This document shows positions 36,557 to 48,187 of a stretch of 64,000 nucleotides of DNA, piece by piece; position 1 is the stretch's first letter, and the number at the start of each line of letters is the position of its first letter. Made by a program: the position numbers and the translations under genes. This DNA comes from Neobacillus mesonae (GTDB taxonomy: Bacteria; Bacillota; Bacilli; Bacillales; Cytobacillaceae), in the NCBI RefSeq assembly GCF_001636315.1, contig NZ_KV440949.1, forward strand, positions 4,358,084 to 4,422,083. Direction: 5' to 3'. A model generated the notes under the pieces. The model was not told the DNA's origin. It made no database searches and saw only the letters and a list, made by a program, of their open reading frames with translations.

Positions 36557-38224
36557 TTATACTTCCATAATAATTGGTAAAATCATTGGTCTGCGTTTTG
36601 TTTTTTCGTAAAGGAAAGGAGCTAATGTATCAGTAATTTCATTTTTAATTTCCGACCATTGACTTGTTTTTCGTTCCATAATCTTATTTAAATGTTTAGT
36701 GATTAGATTTTGTGCATCATTAATTAAATCACCAGATTCGCGCATATAAACAAATCCGCGGGAAATAAGGTCCGGACCGGAAGCAATTTTGAATTCCTTC
36801 ATATTAATGCTGACAACTACCACAACAAGGCCTTCTTCAGAAAGAATTCTTCTATCCCTTAAGACGATGTTCCCGATATCACCGACACCACTGCCATCGA
36901 TATAAACAGAGCCTGATGGGATTTTCCCAGCAATTTGTGCTGAAGAATCAGAAAGCGCAAGAACTTCGCCATTATCCATAATAAAGCAGTTTTCTTCCTC
37001 AACACCGCAATCCACCGCAAGTTTAGCATGCATTTTCTGCATTCGGTATTCACCGTGAATAGGCATAAAGAACTTTGGTTTAATTAAACGAAGCATTAGC
37101 TTTTGTTCCTCTTGGCCGCCATGGCCGGATGTGTGGATATTGCTTAATTTGCCATGAATAACATCCGCGCCGGCACGATATAACAAGTTGATGGTGCGGC
37201 TGACACTTATTGTATTCCCAGGAATTGGTGATGAAGAAAATACGACAGTATCCCCTGGGATAATTTGAATTTGCCGGTGGGTCCCATTAGCAATTCTTGA
37301 TAATGCCGCCATCGGCTCACCTTGACTTCCTGTACAAAGAATCGTTACCTTTTCGGCTGGAATGCGGTTAATTTGTCCCGCATCAATAAACGTATCCTTT
37401 GGGGCGCTAATATAGCCTAAATCCAGGCCAATATTAATTGCAGCCTCCATGCTCCGGCCAAACACGGCAATTTTTCGTCCATTTGCGACCGCTGCTTCGG
37501 TTACCTGCTGCAGGCGGTGAATATTAGAGGCAAAGGTAGCAAAAATAATCCGTCCGTTTACCTTGCGGAAAATATCCTGAATACTTTCACCGACTCGTCG
37601 TTCTGACATCGTAAATTCCGGTATTTCACTATTTGTACTGTCAGATAGCAAACATAGTACACCATCTCTGCCAATCTCAGCCATTTTAGTCAAATTCGCT
37701 GGTTCTCCCACAGGGGTAAAATCAAATTTGAAGTCACCTGTATGGACAATCTGCCCTGGAGGGGTCTTGACAACAATTCCGTATGAATCAGGAATACTGT
37801 GAGTGGTACGGAAGAACGTAACAGATGTTTTGCGGAATTTAATCACATCATCTTCTTTGATTTCAATCAATTTTGCACTCCGGAGTAACCCATGCTCTTC
37901 TAATTTATTTTTAATTAACCCAAGAGCAAGTTTGCCTCCGTAAATAGGAATGTTAACTTCCCGCAGCAAATAAGGGATTCCGCCGATATGATCTTCGTGG
38001 CCATGGGTAACAAACAATCCTTTTATTTTCTCCTCGTTTTTCACTAAATAAGTATAATCTGGGATTACATAATCAATCCCTAACAATTCATCTTCAGGGA
38101 ACTTTATTCCAGCATCTATTAATATAATTTCATCCTGAAATTGTACCCCATAAGTGTTTTTGCCAATTTCGCCTAATCCCCCGAGGGCAAAAACAGCTGC
38201 TTGATCATTTTTTACAAATTTCAT
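36557..38224 (-). CDS. rnjA: Ribonuclease J1
   Basis: This 555-residue metallo-beta-lactamase/beta-CASP nuclease has both 5'-3' exonuclease and endonuclease activity in mRNA decay and 16S processing. The zinc motif [10 protein letters not shown] is near residue 75, with HTGDF, the GTGSQGEP region and [10 protein letters not shown] in the beta-CASP and C-terminal parts. It follows rpoY with a six-base gap and forms an operon with it, as in B. subtilis. In that species RnjA also interacts with GapA and SR1P, and sr1P is in this window. Confidence 0.96.
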   Translation of the reverse strand: MKFVKNDQAAVFALGGLGEIGKNTYGVQFQDEIILIDAGIKFPEDELLGIDYVIPDYTYLVKNEEKIKGLFVTHGHEDHIGGIPYLLREVNIPIYGGKLALGLIKNKLEEHGLLRSAKLIEIKEDDVIKFRKTSVTFFRTTHSIPDSYGIVVKTPPGQIVHTGDFKFDFTPVGEPANLTKMAEIGRDGVLCLLSDSTNSEIPEFTMSERRVGESIQDIFRKVNGRIIFATFASNIHRLQQVTEAAVANGRKIAVFGRSMEAAINIGLDLGYISAPKDTFIDAGQINRIPAEKVTILCTGSQGEPMAALSRIANGTHRQIQIIPGDTVVFSSSPIPGNTISVSRTINLLYRAGADVIHGKLSNIHTSGHGGQEEQKLMLRLIKPKFFMPIHGEYRMQKMHAKLAVDCGVEEENCFIMDNGEVLALSDSSAQIAGKIPSGSVYIDGSGVGDIGNIVLRDRRILSEEGLVVVVVSINMKEFKIASGPDLISRGFVYMRESGDLINDAQNLITKHLNKIMERKTSQWSEIKNEITDTLAPFLYEKTKRRPMILPIIMEV

Positions 38225-38230
38225 AAATTA

Positions 38231-38440
38231 TCAAATCTCCAATACTTTAAAGTCTTCATTTTGTTGTTCATATTCTAAATAAGCCCCTTTTACTTCTTGA
38301 ATTAATTCTATATTAAATCCTTTATCCGCAATTTTGGTATAGACCTCTCTAACAGATTCAGCATTAATAAAAATTGTTCTCGTTTTTTCCCTTACCGGTA
38401 CTTCAGTTTTTGATTCCTGATAATATACTTTAAAAATCAC
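38231..38440 (-). CDS. rpoY: RNA polymerase epsilon subunit RpoY
   Basis: This 69-residue protein matches RpoY (YkzG, DUF1447): MIFKVYYQESKTEVPVREKT at the N terminus and a conserved C-terminal YEQQNEDFKVLEI. It is a small subunit of Firmicute RNA polymerase. The start is GTG 38440 (minus) with AAGGAGCGAG upstream. It is the first gene of the rpoY-rnjA operon; a TATAAT with a poor -35 lies about 35 bases upstream. Confidence 0.92.
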   Translation of the reverse strand: MIFKVYYQESKTEVPVREKTRTIFINAESVREVYTKIADKGFNIELIQEVKGAYLEYEQQNEDFKVLEI

Positions 38441-38586
38441 TGTAATCTCGCTCCTTATAAAATCATAACTTTTTCTATTATATAAAAGATTTTCATCTTT
38501 TTCATTTATTTTATTGGAATTATTAGGTCTATTGTGAAAAACTATGTAAAAATAAAGTTACTGTTAATCACTTTACAATAACGAAG

Positions 38587-38612
38587 GAGCCCTTCGCAAC
38601 TTTGAAGGGCTC
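38587..38612. terminator. Hairpin downstream of the 23-aa ORF
   Basis: GAGCCCTTC-GCAACTTT-GAAGGGCTC, followed on the plus strand by AAAAAGTTTTT and on the minus strand by CTTCGTTATTG. It could end the tiny minus-strand gene; the T tract is weak. Confidence 0.5.
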
Positions 38613-38646
38613 AAAAAGTTTTTAATGTCCAGGAAGTAAACTTTTT

Positions 38647-38718
38647 TTAGGCAATAGATTTTTTTCGCAGTAAGTCTTTCCACTGTTTTAAAAGCTTTTT
38701 CTTTAGCTTCTTTAACAT
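38647..38718 (-). CDS. Candidate 23-residue cationic amphipathic peptide
   Basis: Minus-strand ATG 38718 is preceded by AAGGAGATGATCCACT (a strong ribosome site, 10 bases). It encodes 23 residues beginning MLKKLKKKLLKQWKDLL and ending with SIA; ten residues are Lys or Arg, arranged with leucines like an amphipathic helix. It lies in the 540-base gap between rpoY and ykrA, with a hairpin downstream. I do not recognise it; the overlapping frame from the ATG ten bases upstream (51 codons) runs through the hairpin and is less likely. Confidence 0.45.
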   Translation of the reverse strand: MLKKLKKKLLKQWKDLLRKKSIA

Positions 38719-38982
38719 AGTGGATCATCTCCTTAAGTTTATTTTAAACGTTCCTTGTCCAAAGTAAAGTCAACAATGACAAATAATTGAAATTTTTTTA
38801 CTTGCTTAAAAGATTTACCGTTCAAATTCATATTTTTACTATATATTATATGATGAAAATGCGGATTTTCTCATGGATAATCATGGAATTGAAGTGAAGG
38901 AAAATTGACTTTCTGTTGTATATGGTTTAGCTTTTTAGAGGATATAAACGAAGAGAAGAACCTTTTAGGAGAAGATGTGGTT

Positions 38983-39753
38983 ATGAAAAAAATTGTTTTT
39001 TTTGATATAGATGGGACGTTGCTGGATCATCAAAAAAATCTTCCTAACAGTACAAAAGAGGCCATTCAAAAATTGAAGGAAAATGGTGTTTTTACTGCAA
39101 TTGCTACTGGCAGGGCGCCGTTTATGTTTGAAAATTTGCGAGAAGAACTGGGTATTGATTCCTTTGTTTGCTTTAACGGGCAATATGTTGTTTTTGAGAA
39201 TGAGGTCATCTATAAAAATCCATTATCACAGGAAGAATTAGAGAGATTTACTGAATGTGCAAAGGATAACAGCCACCCGTTAGTATTTATGGATGAAAAA
39301 ACGATGAAAGGCAGTGTCAGGCACCATCAATTTATTGAACAAAGTCTGACAAGCTTAGGATTTCCCCATCCGGAAGAAGATTCCGATTTTTATCTGAATA
39401 AAAAAATATATCAAGCTTTACTTTTTTGTGAAGAAAATGTTGAGCAACAGTATTTCGACGAGTTTGAGCAATTTCGTTTCATCCGCTGGCATCCTTACAG
39501 TGTAGATGTGCTGCCTAACGGAGGATCGAAAGCAGAAGGAATCAAGAAGCTGATTGAGCGATTGGGATTCGATTTGAAAGACGTCTTTGCATTTGGTGAT
39601 GGGTTAAATGATTTAGAAATGCTGAAAGCTGTCGGAACTGGCGTTGCAATGGGAAATGGCGTACCCGAAGCGAAAAAACAAGCCGACCTTATCACCACCG
39701 ATGTATCCGAAAATGGCATCTGGAACGGCCTAAAAGAATTGGAACTGATATAA
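38983..39753 (+). CDS. ykrA: HAD-superfamily (Cof-type) phosphatase YkrA
   Basis: This 256-residue hydrolase shows HAD motif I FFDIDGTLLDH, motif II AIATGR, the type IIB cap typical of Cof proteins, and motif IV FGDGLNDLEML. It probably dephosphorylates sugar phosphates or flavin precursors; the substrate is not known. The start ATG 38983 gives the family length, with AGGAGA upstream; a 26-codon extension is rejected. Convergent with defB, sharing a strong terminator. Confidence 0.87.
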   Translation: MKKIVFFDIDGTLLDHQKNLPNSTKEAIQKLKENGVFTAIATGRAPFMFENLREELGIDSFVCFNGQYVVFENEVIYKNPLSQEELERFTECAKDNSHPLVFMDEKTMKGSVRHHQFIEQSLTSLGFPHPEEDSDFYLNKKIYQALLFCEENVEQQYFDEFEQFRFIRWHPYSVDVLPNGGSKAEGIKKLIERLGFDLKDVFAFGDGLNDLEMLKAVGTGVAMGNGVPEAKKQADLITTDVSENGIWNGLKELELI

Positions 39754-39803
39754 AGATCATTTTAATGGTGATTGAAGCGAAGAGCCTGGAGCGGAAATCA
39801 CAT

Positions 39804-39836
39804 AAAAAAACCCGGCTCAAGAGAACCGGGTTTTTT
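39804..39836. terminator. Bidirectional terminator between ykrA and defB
   Basis: AAAAAACCCGGCTC and GAACCGGGTTTTTT; A and T tracts on both sides serve both genes. Confidence 0.9.
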
Positions 39837-40389
39837 ATCTATCAATCTCAACTGCATCCTCAATCGGTTTAAATGGATTATCTTTATTAATATGATCATA
39901 AAACATAATCCCATTTAAATGATCAATCTCATGCTGGAAACAAATCGCCGGCAACCCCTTTAAGCGAATCTTAACCTCTTTTCCATCTGCGTTGAATCCT
40001 TTAACAGTCACTCTAGCATATCGGGGGACATAGCCGGGAATCGACTCATCCACCGAAAGACAGCCTTCACCGGACTTTAAATAGGCCTTTTCAACAGAGT
40101 GGCTAATAATTTTTGGATTATAAAGAGCATAGCTGATAAGTTCGTCCCGGTCACCGTTAACATGAACGGCAATCATCCGTTTTGATACATTGATTTGCGG
40201 TGCTGCCAGCCCTATTCCGGGACGCAAACCATATTTTTCGGCAATTTCGCTATTTTGACTATTGATCACATATTCCAATAGACTGTTTAATATTTGTTTA
40301 TCTTCTTCAGACGGCGGCAAAACGACCTCTTCGGCCATTTTTCGAAGTGTTGGATGGCCATCTCGAATGATATCATCCATCGTTATCAT
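39835..40389 (-). CDS. defB: Peptide deformylase
   Basis: This 184-residue enzyme removes the formyl group from nascent proteins. The three conserved motifs are [15 protein letters not shown] (metal Cys) and QHEIDH (metal His and catalytic Glu). The length and the insert after motif 1 fit the Gram-positive type 2 deformylase. ATG 40389 (minus) is six bases past AGGAGTG; the GTG three codons earlier is inside that site. It corresponds to B. subtilis YkrB/DefB by order. Confidence 0.94.
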   Translation of the reverse strand: MITMDDIIRDGHPTLRKMAEEVVLPPSEEDKQILNSLLEYVINSQNSEIAEKYGLRPGIGLAAPQINVSKRMIAVHVNGDRDELISYALYNPKIISHSVEKAYLKSGEGCLSVDESIPGYVPRYARVTVKGFNADGKEVKIRLKGLPAICFQHEIDHLNGIMFYDHINKDNPFKPIEDAVEIDR

Positions 40390-40544
40390 GACGTTCACTC
40401 CTGTGATTTAAATTTATGTAATATGAAAATAGTCTATCAAACAATCCGCAAAATGTTAACAAAAGTAAAACGGAAACTTTCCCATTTTGATTGTAAATCA
40501 GACCTTATGTCGGTATAGTTAAGAGTGGTAAGGGGGATTGTTAA

Positions 40545-41207
40545 GTGATTTTTTTAAGAAAAAGTCAAATCATGATTACCATTTTTGCGATTTTTGCTAT
40601 TCTTTCAGGCTGTACTGAGAAAAATACGGCTGTTCAAGATATATATGATGTGTTGGAAAAGACGGTGGCTAAGGAAAAAGTATTTGAAGATCAGCAGGGG
40701 CCGCTAGTCGCATTGGAGAAAAAGGAAAAAGAGATTTATGACCAAATCATTTATTTAGGCATGAAACAATATGATCAGATTGTAAAGCTGTCCGATCAAG
40801 CTATTTCTTCTGTTGACCAAAGAAAAGAATTAATGGAAAAAGAAACAGCGAGCATTAAGGAATCAGAAAAGGAATTTCAAAAAATAGAGGCCCTAAAGGT
40901 GAAATTAGAGGACCCGGAATTAAGAAAAATTACTGATGAATTGTACGATATTATGATGAAAAGATATCAGGTTCATAATGAATTGTACAAGGAATATTCA
41001 GATGCATTAGAAAATGATAAAAAATTATATGAAATGTTTAAAAACAAGAATCTACCCATTAAAGACCTTGAGGAGCAGGTGAAAAATCTTAATCAAATCT
41101 ACAATCGAATTTCCGATGCTAATGAAAGCTTTAATGGGCTGACAGAACAATATAATGAAAAAAAGCAAGCTTTTTATAAAAAAGCAGGTCTTACCGAAAA
41201 AAAATAA
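40545..41207 (+). CDS. ykyA: YkyA-family cell-wall-binding lipoprotein
   Basis: This 220-residue protein has a lipoprotein signal ending in ILSGC, then an almost entirely helical, Lys/Glu-rich body (YkyA domain), probably a coiled coil lying in the wall zone. The start is GTG 40545 after AAGGGGGAT. It precedes pdhA as in B. subtilis. Its function is not established. Confidence 0.83.
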   Translation: MIFLRKSQIMITIFAIFAILSGCTEKNTAVQDIYDVLEKTVAKEKVFEDQQGPLVALEKKEKEIYDQIIYLGMKQYDQIVKLSDQAISSVDQRKELMEKETASIKESEKEFQKIEALKVKLEDPELRKITDELYDIMMKRYQVHNELYKEYSDALENDKKLYEMFKNKNLPIKDLEEQVKNLNQIYNRISDANESFNGLTEQYNEKKQAFYKKAGLTEKK

Positions 41208-41218
41208 TAGCATTCTTA

Positions 41219-41246
41219 AAAAATCGGCTGATTTGGCCGATTTTTT
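41219..41246 (+). terminator. ykyA terminator
   Basis: AAAATCGGC-TGATTTG-GCCGATTTT followed by TT. Confidence 0.88.
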
Positions 41247-42777
<1,531 letters not shown>

Positions 42778-42780
42778 GTC

Positions 42781-43758
42781 ATGGCTCAAATGACAATGAT
42801 ACAAGCAATTACTGATGCTCTCCGTACAGAGCTGCAAAATGATTCGAAAACATTAATCTTTGGGGAAGACGTTGGCGTAAACGGCGGGGTATTCCGTGCT
42901 ACGGAAGGACTTCAAAAAGAATTTGGCGAAGACCGCGTATTTGATACACCGCTTGCTGAATCTGGAATTGGCGGTTTATCAATTGGCTTGGCGCTTCAAG
43001 GGTTCCGTCCAATCCCTGAGATTCAATTCTTCGGATTTGTTTTTGAAGTGATGGACTCTATTGCCGGACAAATGTCCCGTATGCGCTACCGTTCAGGCGG
43101 ACGCTACCATATGCCAATTACTGTTCGTTCTCCATTTGGCGGCGGTGTTCATACTCCTGAGCTTCACTCAGACAGCTTAGAAGGCTTAATGGCCCAAACT
43201 CCTGGATTAAAAGTTGTTGTGCCATCAACACCATACGATGCAAAAGGATTGTTACTCTCAGCTATTCGTGACAACGATCCAGTCATTTTTCTTGAGCATT
43301 TAAAATTATACCGTGCGTTTCGTCAGGAAGTGCCGGAAGAAGAATATACAATTCCGCTTGGAAAAGCAGATGTAAAACGAGAAGGCACTGATGTATCTAT
43401 TATCACATATGGTGCAATGGTCCATGAATCATTAAAAGCTGCAGATGAATTAGCAAAAGAAGGTTATTCTGCAGAGGTTATTGATTTACGTACAATCAGT
43501 CCGCTTGATATTGATACAATTATTGCATCTGTTGAAAAAACTGGCCGCGCTATTGTCGTACAGGAAGCACAGAAGATGGCCGGGGTTGCAGCAAATGTTG
43601 TGGCCGAAATCAATGATCGTGCCATCCTAAGTCTAGAAGCTCCAGTATTACGTGTGGCGGCACCTGATACCGTTTATCCGTTCTCACAAGCAGAAACTGT
43701 TTGGCTTCCAAACTATAAGGATGTAATCGAAACGGCTAAAAAGGTTTTAACATTTTAA
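42781..43758 (+). CDS. pdhB: Pyruvate dehydrogenase E1 beta
   Basis: This 325-residue transketolase-like subunit completes the E1 active site. It contains [17 protein letters not shown] at the N terminus, the pyrimidine-binding domain, and the C-terminal [19 protein letters not shown]. Start after AAGGAGTCG at the end of pdhA. Full length. Confidence 0.97.
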   Translation: MAQMTMIQAITDALRTELQNDSKTLIFGEDVGVNGGVFRATEGLQKEFGEDRVFDTPLAESGIGGLSIGLALQGFRPIPEIQFFGFVFEVMDSIAGQMSRMRYRSGGRYHMPITVRSPFGGGVHTPELHSDSLEGLMAQTPGLKVVVPSTPYDAKGLLLSAIRDNDPVIFLEHLKLYRAFRQEVPEEEYTIPLGKADVKREGTDVSIITYGAMVHESLKAADELAKEGYSAEVIDLRTISPLDIDTIIASVEKTGRAIVVQEAQKMAGVAANVVAEINDRAILSLEAPVLRVAAPDTVYPFSQAETVWLPNYKDVIETAKKVLTF

Positions 43759-43763
43759 TGAAA

Positions 43764-43796
43764 GGGGAAATAGACAGAGTGGTCTGTTTCCCTATT
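43764..43796 (+). other. Intercistronic hairpin between pdhB and pdhC
   Basis: GGGGAAA...ACAGA pairs with TCTGTTTCCC with a four-base bulge. There is no T tract, so this is more likely an mRNA-stability or processing hairpin than a terminator. Confidence 0.6.
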
Positions 43797-43844
43797 AGGC
43801 TTTACTATATTAAATAATTTGGAAAAAATAGGAGGAAAAACCTA

Positions 43845-45167
43845 ATGTCATTTCAATTTAAAATGCCTGACATTGGTGAAGGTATTCATGAAGGCGAAAT
43901 TGTCAAATGGTTTATTAAACCAGGTGATAAAGTAAAAGAAGATGATGTACTTTGTGAAATCCAAAATGATAAAGCTGTTGTTGAAATCCCTTCTCCGGTA
44001 GAAGGAACCGTTATAGAAGTTCTAATAGGTGAAGGAACTGTTGCAACTGTAGGACAAGTTCTGGTTACTTTTGATGCTCCGGGCTATGAGGATCTACAAT
44101 TTAAAGGCGATCACGGTGAAGAAGAGACGAAACAAGAAGCAGCACCTGAAGCTGCTCCAGCACCTGAAACAAAACCCGAAACAGTATCACAACCGGCTGC
44201 AGTAGAACCAGCGAAGCAAGCTGAAGTGGATCCAAACCGTCGTATTATTGCAATGCCGTCTGTAAGAAAGTATGCACGCGAAAAAGGCGTTGATATCCAT
44301 TTAGTGGCTGGAACAGGCAACAATGGCCGGATTATGAAGGATGATATTGATGCATACTTAAATGGAGGCGCGCAAGCTGTTCAAACCGCCCCTGCTGCTG
44401 AAACGAAGGAAGAGGCGGGAAATACGGTTGAAACGACCCAAGCCGCTGCTGTTCCGCAAGGACAATATCCGGAAACTCGTGAAAAATTAAGCGGAATCCG
44501 TAAGGCAATTGCCAAAGCGATGGTTAACTCTAAGCATACAGCTCCTCATGTTACTTTAATGGATGAGGTGGATGTAACGAAACTTGTGGCACATCGTAAG
44601 AAATTTAAAGAAGTTGCAGCACAAAAAGGTATTAAGCTGACATTCCTTCCATATGTCGTAAAAGCTTTAACAAGTGCTTTACGTGAATATCCGGTATTGA
44701 ATACATCTATCGATGATGCAGCAGGCGAAATCGTTCACAAGCATTACTACAATATCGGTATCGCCGCTGATACGGAAAAAGGATTATTAGTTCCGGTTGT
44801 TAAAGACGCTGACCGTAAATCGGTTTTTACAATTTCACAGGAAATTAACGAATTAGCTGATAAAGCACGCAGCGGCAAGCTGGCTCCAGACGAAATGAAG
44901 GGCGGCTCTTGCACAATTAGTAATATCGGTTCTGCAGGCGGTCAATGGTTTACTCCGGTCATTAACCATCCGGAAGTTGCAATCCTGGGTATTGGCCGTA
45001 TTGCTGAAAAACCAATTGTCAGAGATGGAGAAATTGTTGCAGCACCAGTCTTAGCAATTAGTTTAAGCTTCGACCATCGGATGATTGATGGTGCGACTGC
45101 ACAAAATGCAATGAATCATATTAAACGATTATTAAACGACCCAGAACTTTTGTTAATGGAGGCGTAA
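43845..45167 (+). CDS. pdhC: Dihydrolipoamide acetyltransferase (E2)
   Basis: This 440-residue E2 has one N-terminal lipoyl domain (lipoyl-lysine in [11 protein letters not shown]), an Ala/Pro/Glu-rich linker, a peripheral-subunit-binding domain ([16 protein letters not shown]), a second linker, and the catalytic acyltransferase domain with [10 protein letters not shown] near the C terminus. Ribosome site TAGGAGG. It forms the core of the complex. Confidence 0.97.
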   Translation: MSFQFKMPDIGEGIHEGEIVKWFIKPGDKVKEDDVLCEIQNDKAVVEIPSPVEGTVIEVLIGEGTVATVGQVLVTFDAPGYEDLQFKGDHGEEETKQEAAPEAAPAPETKPETVSQPAAVEPAKQAEVDPNRRIIAMPSVRKYAREKGVDIHLVAGTGNNGRIMKDDIDAYLNGGAQAVQTAPAAETKEEAGNTVETTQAAAVPQGQYPETREKLSGIRKAIAKAMVNSKHTAPHVTLMDEVDVTKLVAHRKKFKEVAAQKGIKLTFLPYVVKALTSALREYPVLNTSIDDAAGEIVHKHYYNIGIAADTEKGLLVPVVKDADRKSVFTISQEINELADKARSGKLAPDEMKGGSCTISNIGSAGGQWFTPVINHPEVAILGIGRIAEKPIVRDGEIVAAPVLAISLSFDHRMIDGATAQNAMNHIKRLLNDPELLLMEA

Positions 45168-45171
45168 TAAC

Positions 45172-46587
45172 ATGGTAGTTGGAGATTTCCCAATAGAAAC
45201 AGATACTATAGTCATCGGTGCCGGACCTGGGGGATATGTTGCTGCAATCCGCGCGGCCCAGCTTGGACAAAAAGTTACCATTGTTGAAAAGGAATATATG
45301 GGCGGTGTTTGCTTAAACGTCGGCTGTATTCCTTCTAAAGCAATTATTGCAGCTGGTCACCGCTATGAAACAGCAAAGCATTCCGATAAATTTGGGATCA
45401 CTGCAGAAAAGGTAACAGTTGATTTTTCAAAGGTCCAACAATTTAAAGCTGATGTCGTTAAAAAATTAACCGGCGGCGTAGAAGGTTTATTAAAGGGCAA
45501 TAAAGTGAATATTGTCCGCGGTGAAGCTTACTTCGTTGATAATACATCCTTAAGAGTGATGGGCGAAAATTCAGCTCAAACCTATACATTCAAAAATGCG
45601 ATTATTGCAACCGGCTCACGTCCAATCGAGCTTCCTGCATTTAAATATTCAAAACGTGTACTGGATTCGACTGGGGCACTTAATCTTCAAGAAATTCCGC
45701 AAAAGATCGTTGTAATTGGCGGCGGTGTAATCGGGGTTGAACTAGGTGGAGCTTATGCAAACTTTGGCAGCCAGGTTACCATTTTAGAAGGCGCGGACGA
45801 AATCCTTGGCATGGGTGTATTTGATAAACAAATGGCAGCCCTTGTTAAGCGCAGCCTGAAGAAAAAAGGCGCAGAAATTATCACGAAAGCTTTAGCTAAA
45901 GGCGTCGAAGAAACAGAAAACGGTGTAACTGTCACATATGAAGCTAAGGGTGAAGAAAAGAAAGTAGAAGCTGATTATGTATTCGTTATGGTTGGCCGTC
46001 GTCCTAATACGGATGAAATGGGTCTTGAACAAGCCGGCGTCAAAATGACCGAGCGCGGCCTAATTGAAATTGACAAGCAATGCCGTACAAACGTTAGTAA
46101 TATTTATGCTATTGGAGATGTTGTAGCTGGCCCGCAGCTTGCACATAAAGCTTCTTATGAAGCGAAAATTGCGGCTGAAGCCATCTCTGGACATCCTTCA
46201 GAAATTGACTACCTAGGAATCCCAGCTGTTGTCTTCTCGGATCCAGAGCTTGCTTCTGTAGGCTACACCGAGCAGCAGGCAAAGGATGAAGACATTGAGA
46301 TTACAGCTGCGAAATTCCCATTTGCGGCTAATGGCCGTGCCTTATCATTAGACAGCACTGACGGGTTCTTAAAGCTAATTACCCGCAAAGAAGATGGTCT
46401 AGTTATCGGTGCACAAATTGCCGGTGCTAATGCATCTGATATGATTGCAGAGCTTGGCCTTGCGATTGAAGCTGGCATGACAGCAGAAGATTTAGCCATG
46501 ACCATCCATGCCCACCCAACATTAGGTGAAATCACCATGGAAGCAGCAGAAGTGGCACTTGGAACACCAATTCACATCGTTAAATAA
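45172..46587 (+). CDS. pdhD: Dihydrolipoamide dehydrogenase (E3)
   Basis: This 471-residue FAD/NAD flavoenzyme has the redox disulfide CLNVGC, the FAD motif [19 protein letters not shown], the NAD motif [19 protein letters not shown] and the C-terminal HAHPTLGE. It re-oxidises lipoyl groups of E2. It begins just after pdhC and ends at a terminator. Last gene of the operon. Confidence 0.97.
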   Translation: MVVGDFPIETDTIVIGAGPGGYVAAIRAAQLGQKVTIVEKEYMGGVCLNVGCIPSKAIIAAGHRYETAKHSDKFGITAEKVTVDFSKVQQFKADVVKKLTGGVEGLLKGNKVNIVRGEAYFVDNTSLRVMGENSAQTYTFKNAIIATGSRPIELPAFKYSKRVLDSTGALNLQEIPQKIVVIGGGVIGVELGGAYANFGSQVTILEGADEILGMGVFDKQMAALVKRSLKKKGAEIITKALAKGVEETENGVTVTYEAKGEEKKVEADYVFVMVGRRPNTDEMGLEQAGVKMTERGLIEIDKQCRTNVSNIYAIGDVVAGPQLAHKASYEAKIAAEAISGHPSEIDYLGIPAVVFSDPELASVGYTEQQAKDEDIEITAAKFPFAANGRALSLDSTDGFLKLITRKEDGLVIGAQIAGANASDMIAELGLAIEAGMTAEDLAMTIHAHPTLGEITMEAAEVALGTPIHIVK

Positions 46588-46590
46588 ATC

Positions 46591-46633
46591 AAAAAAAGTC
46601 CTCTTAGCACCATGCGTGGAGGACTTTTTTTAT
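46591..46633 (+). terminator. pdh operon terminator
   Basis: AAAAAAAGTCCTC and GAGGACTTTTTTT flank a 15-base loop. Confidence 0.85.
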
Positions 46634-46714
46634 TTTTAAAAAACTAATTTGGAAAATACTACAGATGTCAATCATATATATTAAAATAATGTGCTTTTAA
46701 AAGTGGTGATTGAA

Positions 46715-46957
46715 GTGAAAAGCTATGTAGTTGTCCTGCTGCAGTTTATTATTTGGAGCGGTTATACATTTATTGAATGGCTGTCAAAACATGATCAGCT
46801 TATTTATAAAGTGATTATGTTCTTTGTCTTTTTTTATTTGGCCTTTATCATTGGTAATAAAGTAACACAATCTGCTGGGAAAACATTTTTTATCACGACG
46901 TTAAGCTTAGTTATCTATGCTTCAATTCATTATACGATGGCGATGTTAATCCATTAA
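46715..46957 (+). CDS. Small membrane protein, 80 aa
   Basis: GTG 46715 lies five bases from GGTGAT; an upstream GTG at 46691 has no ribosome site. The product has three hydrophobic segments, about residues 3-22, 29-48 and 56-78, with little else. I cannot name a family. It stands alone between pdhD and the convergent DUF1885-like gene. Confidence 0.6.
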   Translation: MKSYVVVLLQFIIWSGYTFIEWLSKHDQLIYKVIMFFVFFYLAFIIGNKVTQSAGKTFFITTLSLVIYASIHYTMAMLIH

Positions 46958-46980
46958 AAAAAGCCCCATAAAAGGAGCAT
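46956..46980 (-). terminator. Terminator of the DUF1885-like gene
   Basis: On the minus strand GCTCC-TTTTAT-GGGGC (one G.U) is followed by seven T. Confidence 0.65.
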
Positions 46981-46987
46981 TAGAAAA

Positions 46988-47422
46988 TTATTTTCTTGGG
47001 TAAAAGTACATGATTCTTCCGTTGAATAAATGAAGTTCGCCTTGAAGCTTTTTAGCAAGGAATTTACAAAATTCATTCGCCTTCCCCTTATCTCCAAAGG
47101 TAGATTGATCGGGAAGCGTCACCTGAATGTAAGCCTGTTCGTTCTCGCTGCCATCTTCGCCGCGAACAATTTCGGTGTCAATGCCTAATAAGATGACATT
47201 ATAACGCTCGTGATTCGAGTGTAAATAAAACCACTTTCCTTCACTGTCTTCTGTTTCTTTCATTTCATAAGGAAAAGCAGCGTTTTCAAATTGCCAGTCT
47301 AATTGGTCGCCTGTTTTTGTTGTAATATTTTTATAGTAGTGGAATAATTCTTTTACTTCATCAGTTGATATTGTTTGTTTTGCAGATGAGGGCACAAGTT
47401 TAATAAATGCATTTTCCGCCAT
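46988..47422 (-). CDS. DUF1885-family protein
   Basis: This 144-residue soluble protein has the features I recall for DUF1885: AFIKLVPSSAKQTISTDEVK at the N terminus, KWFYLHSNHERYNVILLG in the middle and ELHLFNGRIMYFYPRK at the end. Function unknown. Three consecutive ATG codons occur; the third (47422, minus) is best spaced from the AGGGGGG ribosome site. Confidence 0.7.
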   Translation of the reverse strand: MAENAFIKLVPSSAKQTISTDEVKELFHYYKNITTKTGDQLDWQFENAAFPYEMKETEDSEGKWFYLHSNHERYNVILLGIDTEIVRGEDGSENEQAYIQVTLPDQSTFGDKGKANEFCKFLAKKLQGELHLFNGRIMYFYPRK

Positions 47423-47584
47423 CATCATTCCCCCCTATTAGCCGATAATATACATCCTCTTTTATTCTAGCATTGAATAATAGAGGCTACAACTTATATA
47501 AAAATAATTTGGTTATTTTCTTGTACTTTTTGCTGAAATCAATTATAATAAAATTCTAAATATTATAATAAGTGGAGGGGTTAA

Positions 47585-47890
47585 ATGGAATTATTTGAAA
47601 AGCTCTATGATGAGCATGAAAAAGTTAAAGTAAGATTTATTGGTTTCACAACAGAACATACACGCTATGACTTCGGTATTGTTTACACCAATATGTTCTT
47701 CGGTAAGCCTCTGGTCGTATGTATGCAAACTGGGCGTTCAACCCTCCTCGATCCTAAAGACATTGAAGATACTGATCACCTTCAAACCTTATTTCGTATC
47801 CCTGAACAACAGCAGGCGGCGGATTTAGCTGAATTTTTCAAAACAGCACTGCCGGAAATTCCATTTGTCACACAATATGATTATGATTAA
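47585..47890 (+). CDS. DUF3055-family protein
   Basis: This 101-residue protein matches the DUF3055 pattern: MELFEKLYDEHEKVKVRFIG, YDFGIVYTNMFFGKPLVVC, and a C-terminal helix rich in Gln and Ala. Function unknown. Ribosome site AGTGGAGGGG. It has its own terminator and precedes sr1P. Confidence 0.75.
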   Translation: MELFEKLYDEHEKVKVRFIGFTTEHTRYDFGIVYTNMFFGKPLVVCMQTGRSTLLDPKDIEDTDHLQTLFRIPEQQQAADLAEFFKTALPEIPFVTQYDYD

Positions 47891-47916
47891 AAAAAGGCTA
47901 TTAGGCCTTTTTTTTA
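47889..47916 (+). terminator. Terminator after the DUF3055 gene
   Basis: AAAAAAGG and CCTTTTTT with the loop CTATTAGG, then more T. Confidence 0.75.
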
Positions 47917-47950
47917 TGTTTATTTTTTAATTGTGACATACAAATTAGGC

Positions 47951-47979
47951 TTGAAAAATTAAATGTGATATATTATTAT
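47951..47979 (+). promoter_or_regulatory. sr1 promoter with embedded CcpN site
   Basis: TTGAAA (47951-47956), 17 bases, TATTAT (47974-47979). TGTGATATATT at 47964-47974 fits the CcpN consensus as I remember it (TRTGHYATAYW), inside the spacer, as in the B. subtilis sr1 promoter. Confidence 0.75.
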
Positions 47980-47992
47980 ATTCTCAAGGATG

Positions 47993-48006
47993 TTTAAACG
48001 CTTTCA
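47993..48006 (+). promoter_or_regulatory. Candidate cre site in the sr1 5' region
   Basis: TTTAAACGCTTTCA fits the catabolite-responsive element with one mismatch (T for G at position 2), just downstream of the transcription start, suited to a CcpA roadblock. Confidence 0.6.
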
Positions 48007-48044
48007 TAAGTGATAATATTCCATAATGAAAAGGGGATAGAACG

Positions 48045-48167
48045 ATGGGTACTCTAGTATGTCAAACATGTAATTCAACGATTGATCATTTTGAGGATGA
48101 AAAGGTTACTGTCCTTTATTCAAAATGTAATTGCTGCTGCGACCATCATACAGACGAAGAAGTGTAA
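48045..48167 (+). CDS. sr1P: SR1P, GapA-binding peptide
   Basis: This 40-residue peptide (MGTLVCQTCNSTIDHFEDEK ... VTVLYSKCNCCCDHH then an acidic tail) matches the SR1P family. SR1P binds glyceraldehyde-3-phosphate dehydrogenase A and promotes the GapA-RNase J1 interaction in B. subtilis. Six cysteines, including a C-x-C-C-C run, suggest metal binding. ATG 48045 follows AAAAGGGGATAG. It is below usual ORF size cutoffs and easily missed. Confidence 0.88.
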   Translation: MGTLVCQTCNSTIDHFEDEKVTVLYSKCNCCCDHHTDEEV

Positions 48168-48187
48168 TTTTGCTAATTGGAATAAAA

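Noticed and set aside
38575..38728. 51-codon minus-strand frame overlapping the 23-residue peptide
   Set aside because: Its 3' half is made of the hairpin and its flanks, with no conserved-looking composition.
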